Shown in pieces: positions 4,970 to 8,373 of a stretch of DNA of 8,373 nucleotides. The stretch is from the NCBI GenBank assembly GCA_023427945.1, contig JAEYZR010000245.1:1-8373 (forward strand), in the 5' to 3' direction. The DNA is from Pseudomonadota bacterium. GTDB taxonomy: Bacteria > Pseudomonadota > Gammaproteobacteria > Burkholderiales > Burkholderiaceae_B. Position 1 is the stretch's first letter. Every line of letters starts with the position of its first letter. A program made the position numbers and the translations under genes. A model generated the notes under the pieces. That model had not been told where the DNA came from and made no database searches. It saw only the letters and a program-made list of their open reading frames with translations.

Positions 4970-7199
4970 CCGAGATTTTCCCAATAATCAACTGCGTATC
5001 GTTTTCGCCAATGATCATCGATACGGCAGGAAGGTCATCGACATCCAGCATCACAGAAAGATCTTTAATCTGGGCAATATCGGTCACGCTTGGCGATGCT
5101 GAGACACCTCTTGGATGCGAGTGCCATTCACCGACGTAGCGGACTTGTCCTCCCGAGCGCTGCTGCGCCTCTTCAAGTCGGCGGCGCAATCCCCGCGTCC
5201 CCCGAACAAAGCCCGAAGGCGTCCCCATGCTGTCTGGGGGGGGGGCAAGGGTGTGAACGAGCGCTATGTGTTTTGCCTCATAGTCGATGATCCCCATCAA
5301 CGAACCACCAGTCTCATTGGGCAGAGCATCTGTCCGGCGGCTTACGAGTTCACCTTGCAGCCCCTCCGGAAGCACAACGATCCAGTCGAAGATGTCCTTC
5401 TTTATCACAGACGTTCGCACATCCACGCAACCTATGCTTGCTTCATTTCCAATCATCCAAATCTTCAGCAGCGCATCGCGCTCGGACGCGTGAGCTGAAA
5501 TCCCCATGGCGATCAGGCCAGCCAGTACCGCGACGGCCGATGCCGGAATCTTACTTGTCAGGGCGCGGCACGCGCCTGTGTAGCGCATCTGCTGCCCCGG
5601 TCGAATGTGGTCCGCCAAGTACGGGTTCGTGAGCACTTCCCGGAAATAGGCCGCTTCAAGGTCGCGTAGGTTCACCGATCTATCGGCCGCCTCGATCATG
5701 AGGATTGCTGAGCGGCCATCTGGCGTAAAGAATGCACAGATGCGACGGGCATCGCCGGGACGATCTGAAAGCCATCGGGATACCGAAACCGACGCCGAGG
5801 CGTCGAGGATGATATCAGCCTCGTCGAGAGCCGTCGTAAGCTGGTTGCTGAGCACCGACGACAGGACATTCTCGCTGATGGGAACGGGTAATGCATCTTG
5901 ACGGATAAACCCAATCCGAGCGGCGAGTAGCGGGGCCTTTGGCCTTCCAAAATCGAGCCGCGTGAGGGTATGACGCGCGATATTGTGAGGTAGGAAATCG
6001 TCAATGTCTACGATCGTCCAACGGAACAAGCCTTCCCGCACAAGGGACTCTGCGAGACTCGAACCAAGGGAACCCGCTCCGATCATGACTACGCGACGTT
6101 GATCCAGAGCGGAGGCTCCTGCAAGCTCCGCAGCCCCGTCGGCACCCAATTCCTGATGAACGGGCGCGACTTGCACGGCAATATCGCCGAGTTCGTCCAG
6201 AGAAGGATCTGCCCCGATCATTCTGACATAGCGGATTCTCGAAGCCTTGTCGGAAGCGTTCCGTTGAAGCGTGCCGAGCGCCACACCGATTTCACCAGGG
6301 CTTTTCTCGCAAAGAAACGCCATCGGCCGAAGGGCCCCAATTTGTCCGGTACGCGGATGGATTTGTGGCATCGTCACAAGAATGCAGAAAAGCCACTTCT
6401 TATCGTCATCCATCTTCCCGACAGTAAGCCAATCGGCAATGGAATTTTGAAGCGCACTCGCCAGATCTACGCCTCTATCTTGCAAGAGAAGTCCAAGCTG
6501 ACGAAGGTTTTTTGGAGCGCGCTTTATGCGTAACATTGCCTGTGGCTCAATGTTTACATGAACCACATGCAAGTGGAGACAGTCTACGCCCTGTCGATCG
6601 CTCCGCGCGGCCGTTACCCGTAAGAATCGAGCTCGCTCGTCTGTCGCCCAAATGTTCAGCTTCTCGCTGATCGTCATCGCGTCTTCAGCATCCTTCCCCA
6701 CGATGACCTCGTGGGCCCCGTCGTAAGAGAAAAATGGGTCGAAGGGTTGGTCATCACCGTGGAGTTCCCCCTCGCAGGCCTTCGCGAACCATATTCCAAT
6801 CCGCGCCATCAACTCCGATGCCGTATATCCGTTGCGGATGTCCTGCCATGGGCGATCGTCAACGCAGAGAAGACTGGGGCAACCTTCGGGAACGAGAATC
6901 TGGTGCGGAGTATCGGGAAAGTCAGGACGAGCCACGACGATTAACGGGGCAGAGCCATTGTCAGCCAGGAACCAAACCGACACCGTCTCTGTCGCGTTGA
7001 TTGGATAGACCGGATATTGTGGAACACCAATGTCGAGATCGAACGAAACGATCTCAACCTTATTTCCTAGGCATCTCCGACACTCAATCAGTCGGGCAAA
7101 GTCCCCGCACACGTCGACAATATACTTGGCAAACGACTTGGCCAAGGGGATGACCAAGTCGCTTGAGATCATCTGCTCGCTGTCGGCAAATTGCCACAT
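4962..7199 (-). CDS. E2-E1-JAB fusion protein (Cap2-Cap3-like ubiquitin-type ligase plus deconjugase)
   Basis: A 745-aa multidomain protein (numbering from ATG 7199). (1) E2/UBC-like domain, about 50-160: FPDTPHQILVPEGCPSLLC, then W118 and a helix ending in IWFAKACEGEL; Cys112 (or Cys107) is the likely E2 cysteine. (2) Linker/inactive-adenylation-like region, about 170-365. (3) E1/ThiF-like domain, about 365-595: MIGAGSLGSSLAESL (nucleotide-binding GAGSLG at 374-379), VDIDDFLPHNIARH, GRPKAP and ILDAS; Cys544 in YTGACRALTSKIP is the likely E1 cysteine. (4) JAB/JAMM peptidase, about 604-745: NETGG (Glu629) and GEWHSHP with S704 and D707 completing the zinc motif. Known: in CBASS, Cap2 joins E1 and E2 and conjugates the CD-NTase C-terminus, and Cap3 is a separate JAB protease. 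Here they form one chain. The ATG lies 4 nt after the MBL gene's stop; a TTG at 7235 would add 12 residues. Confidence 0.9.
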   Translation of the reverse strand: MWQFADSEQMISSDLVIPLAKSFAKYIVDVCGDFARLIECRRCLGNKVEIVSFDLDIGVPQYPVYPINATETVSVWFLADNGSAPLIVVARPDFPDTPHQILVPEGCPSLLCVDDRPWQDIRNGYTASELMARIGIWFAKACEGELHGDDQPFDPFFSYDGAHEVIVGKDAEDAMTISEKLNIWATDERARFLRVTAARSDRQGVDCLHLHVVHVNIEPQAMLRIKRAPKNLRQLGLLLQDRGVDLASALQNSIADWLTVGKMDDDKKWLFCILVTMPQIHPRTGQIGALRPMAFLCEKSPGEIGVALGTLQRNASDKASRIRYVRMIGADPSLDELGDIAVQVAPVHQELGADGAAELAGASALDQRRVVMIGAGSLGSSLAESLVREGLFRWTIVDIDDFLPHNIARHTLTRLDFGRPKAPLLAARIGFIRQDALPVPISENVLSSVLSNQLTTALDEADIILDASASVSVSRWLSDRPGDARRICAFFTPDGRSAILMIEAADRSVNLRDLEAAYFREVLTNPYLADHIRPGQQMRYTGACRALTSKIPASAVAVLAGLIAMGISAHASERDALLKIWMIGNEASIGCVDVRTSVIKKDIFDWIVVLPEGLQGELVSRRTDALPNETGGSLMGIIDYEAKHIALVHTLAPPPDSMGTPSGFVRGTRGLRRRLEEAQQRSGGQVRYVGEWHSHPRGVSASPSVTDIAQIKDLSVMLDVDDLPAVSMIIGENDTQLIIGKISDE
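5236..5245 (-). repeat. C10 homopolymer inside the JAB coding sequence
   Basis: Ten consecutive G on the plus strand, hence ten C in the mRNA, encode the Ala-Pro-Pro-Pro turn of the JAB domain between its Glu motif and its HSHP motif. Gain or loss of one base would remove the metal-binding half of the JAB domain while leaving the E2 and E1 domains intact. Confidence 0.9.
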
Positions 7200-7203
7200 G
7201 TTC

Positions 7204-8334
7204 TCAGCCGGCTCGCGTAGTGCTGGTCGACGCAATGGACGCTACCGTCGGGGCCGTAGTCAGCATAACGGCGACCCCAGTCGAAGAGATCTTCAGCTTG
7301 ATCGGTTTGGGATTCGCTTCGCTCGGAGTTTCCATTGTAACCTTAAATTGGCCGTTGGAGTCCTTGATGATCTTTTTGTAGTAGTTCGCTGCCTGCCGAT
7401 GTGGAGGTTGCACGTCCTCGTCCTCCTTCGAACCCTTCTTTGGGATTGGCTTGCTTGGAGAGACAATGATCTCCTTCTGGCGCGCAAGGTCTTCAAAAAG
7501 CCACCTGACGTCCTCCACCGGCTCCGTCATGTCCTCACCCTTCTCCGGCGACAAGGACTTATACGAACAGTGATGAAACAGCTTCAACACATCCCATTGC
7601 AGACGATGTTCGTTTCGATGCTTTTTCGTAGTCTGCACGATCTGCGACAGTGTTTCATGGTCGATATCTGCACCAAGAAGTGCATAACTTTCCCGTCCAT
7701 TCTCACTCCAAGTTACCTGGACGACGATAGAGTTCTCATTGCGCTCCTCGAGTCCTTCGTTGGTGCGCCACGCAAAGGGGCTGTGGACGAAGAACTCTGC
7801 TTTCACCGCTCCATACTTTGAAAACCCAGGAACCGTCTTTCCCGCATCGACGATGCAGTCGCTTCGTTCTTCCACCGTTAGGCCACACTCCTCCAGATAT
7901 TCGGCAAGAATTTCAGGGCGCGAGAACACTTTGATGCCTGTCCCAGCCTTAAGGCGATGGCGAGCCTCTTGTCGGATGACCCAAGCGTCACCGTCAACAC
8001 CGGACTCCGTGATCGCCGCTGCCGGCACCCACAGTTCGTCGATCTTCACGCGGTCTGAACCTTGATACTTCTTGGCAAACTCGAACCAGAAAAAGTCCGA
8101 AGCCCCGCAGACATGATCGTTGTCGAGGTGCGTGAAGGCTACAACGCGGAAGGAAGCGCACCCGGCATCATCCAGTTCGTCACGAAGCGCTTTCGGCAGG
8201 TCGATCCGTTTGTCGGTGCTGTTGTTTGGACTACGCGTATTTGCATAATCAAACAACACGAGATCATCATTGGCCATCCGGAGCAGCGTCGTGTCGGCAT
8301 TGGCCAGGGGGAAAAAGGTCACGTAGGCAGCCAA
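7204..8334 (-). CDS. ComEC-like metallo-beta-lactamase-fold hydrolase
   Basis: A 376-aa MBL-fold protein. It begins VTFFPLANADTTLLRM, the first strands of the fold, with LVLFDYAN next. Metal ligands seen: THLDNDH (His69, Asp71, Asp73, His74), the HxDxDH motif; His184 in FFVHSP; Asp223 in LLGADIDH; and His254/255 in KLFHHCSYKS, where ComEC-type proteins usually have HHGS. The order and spacing match the ComEC/Rec2-type MBL group, thought to act on nucleic acid or nucleotides. Residues 295-345 are charged and probably flexible, and the final 25 are Thr/Ser/Ala-rich, ending in Arg-Ala-Gly. An in-frame TAA 21 nt upstream rules out a longer N-terminus; the start is TTG 8334 or GTG 8322. First visible gene of the operon. 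MBL-fold genes beside E1/E2/JAB genes are a recurring neighbourhood in comparative studies, as I recall. Substrate unknown. Confidence 0.82.
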   Translation of the reverse strand: MAAYVTFFPLANADTTLLRMANDDLVLFDYANTRSPNNSTDKRIDLPKALRDELDDAGCASFRVVAFTHLDNDHVCGASDFFWFEFAKKYQGSDRVKIDELWVPAAAITESGVDGDAWVIRQEARHRLKAGTGIKVFSRPEILAEYLEECGLTVEERSDCIVDAGKTVPGFSKYGAVKAEFFVHSPFAWRTNEGLEERNENSIVVQVTWSENGRESYALLGADIDHETLSQIVQTTKKHRNEHRLQWDVLKLFHHCSYKSLSPEKGEDMTEPVEDVRWLFEDLARQKEIIVSPSKPIPKKGSKEDEDVQPPHRQAANYYKKIIKDSNGQFKVTMETPSEANPKPIKLKISSTGVAVMLTTAPTVASIASTSTTRAG

Positions 8335-8373
8335 TGCCCAGCCACACCGACAGGGTTAATCCACCAGGTGCAT
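8335..8373. other. Right window edge, region upstream of the operon
   Basis: Only 39 bases remain. On the minus strand the frame ATG CAC CTG GTG GAT TAA ends at 8356, which could be the last codons of an upstream gene, but this is too short to identify. No promoter can be recognised here, so the operon may start outside the window. Confidence 0.3.

Noticed and set aside
7030..7821. 263-codon plus-strand frame
   Set aside because: Antisense to the MBL gene and the start of the E2-E1-JAB gene; its translation is rich in Arg/Leu without domain motifs, while the opposite strand has clear catalytic motifs.

Overview
The window is a mosaic from an accessory region, probably of a high-GC alphaproteobacterium (inferred from the IS66 transposase style and codon use; the species cannot be named). 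It has three blocks. All complete genes are on the minus strand.

Block 1 (1-2613) is a complete IS66-family insertion sequence with tnpA, tnpB and tnpC. Its imperfect terminal inverted repeats start with GTA, at window base 1 and at base 2613, so the window opens exactly at the IS edge. Block 2 (2614-3793) is a graveyard of mobile DNA. Two ~262-bp miniature elements in inverted orientation have 38-bp ends of Tn3-family type (GGGG/GAGG tip, ACG..AAG inner end). They match TIMEs (Tn3-derived inverted-repeat miniature elements). They bracket a small unknown gene (83 aa) with its own promoter. The right-hand copy sits in the start of an IS3-type transposase gene, of which only a stub remains.

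Block 3 (3794-8334) is the biologically interesting part. It is a tight three-gene operon, transcribed right to left and visibly less GC-rich than the IS66 block: (i) a ComEC-like metallo-beta-lactamase-fold hydrolase, (ii) a ~745-aa protein fusing an E2-like domain, an E1/ThiF-like adenylating domain and a C-terminal JAB/JAMM peptidase, and (iii) a patatin-like phospholipase. Gene 2 starts 4 nt after gene 1 stops, and gene 3 overlaps gene 2 by 8 nt. The middle gene has the layout of CBASS Cap2 (E1-E2 ligase) fused to Cap3 (deconjugating JAB protease), and patatins are known CBASS membrane-damaging effectors. No CD-NTase and no ubiquitin-like protein is visible; one may lie upstream, past base 8373. 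The best reading is an anti-phage system based on ubiquitin-like conjugation, either a CBASS relative or an MBL-linked variant. Its substrate is unknown; the MBL protein, which has a low-complexity tail ending in glycine, is one candidate. A 10-base C tract inside the JAB coding sequence is a possible slippage site.
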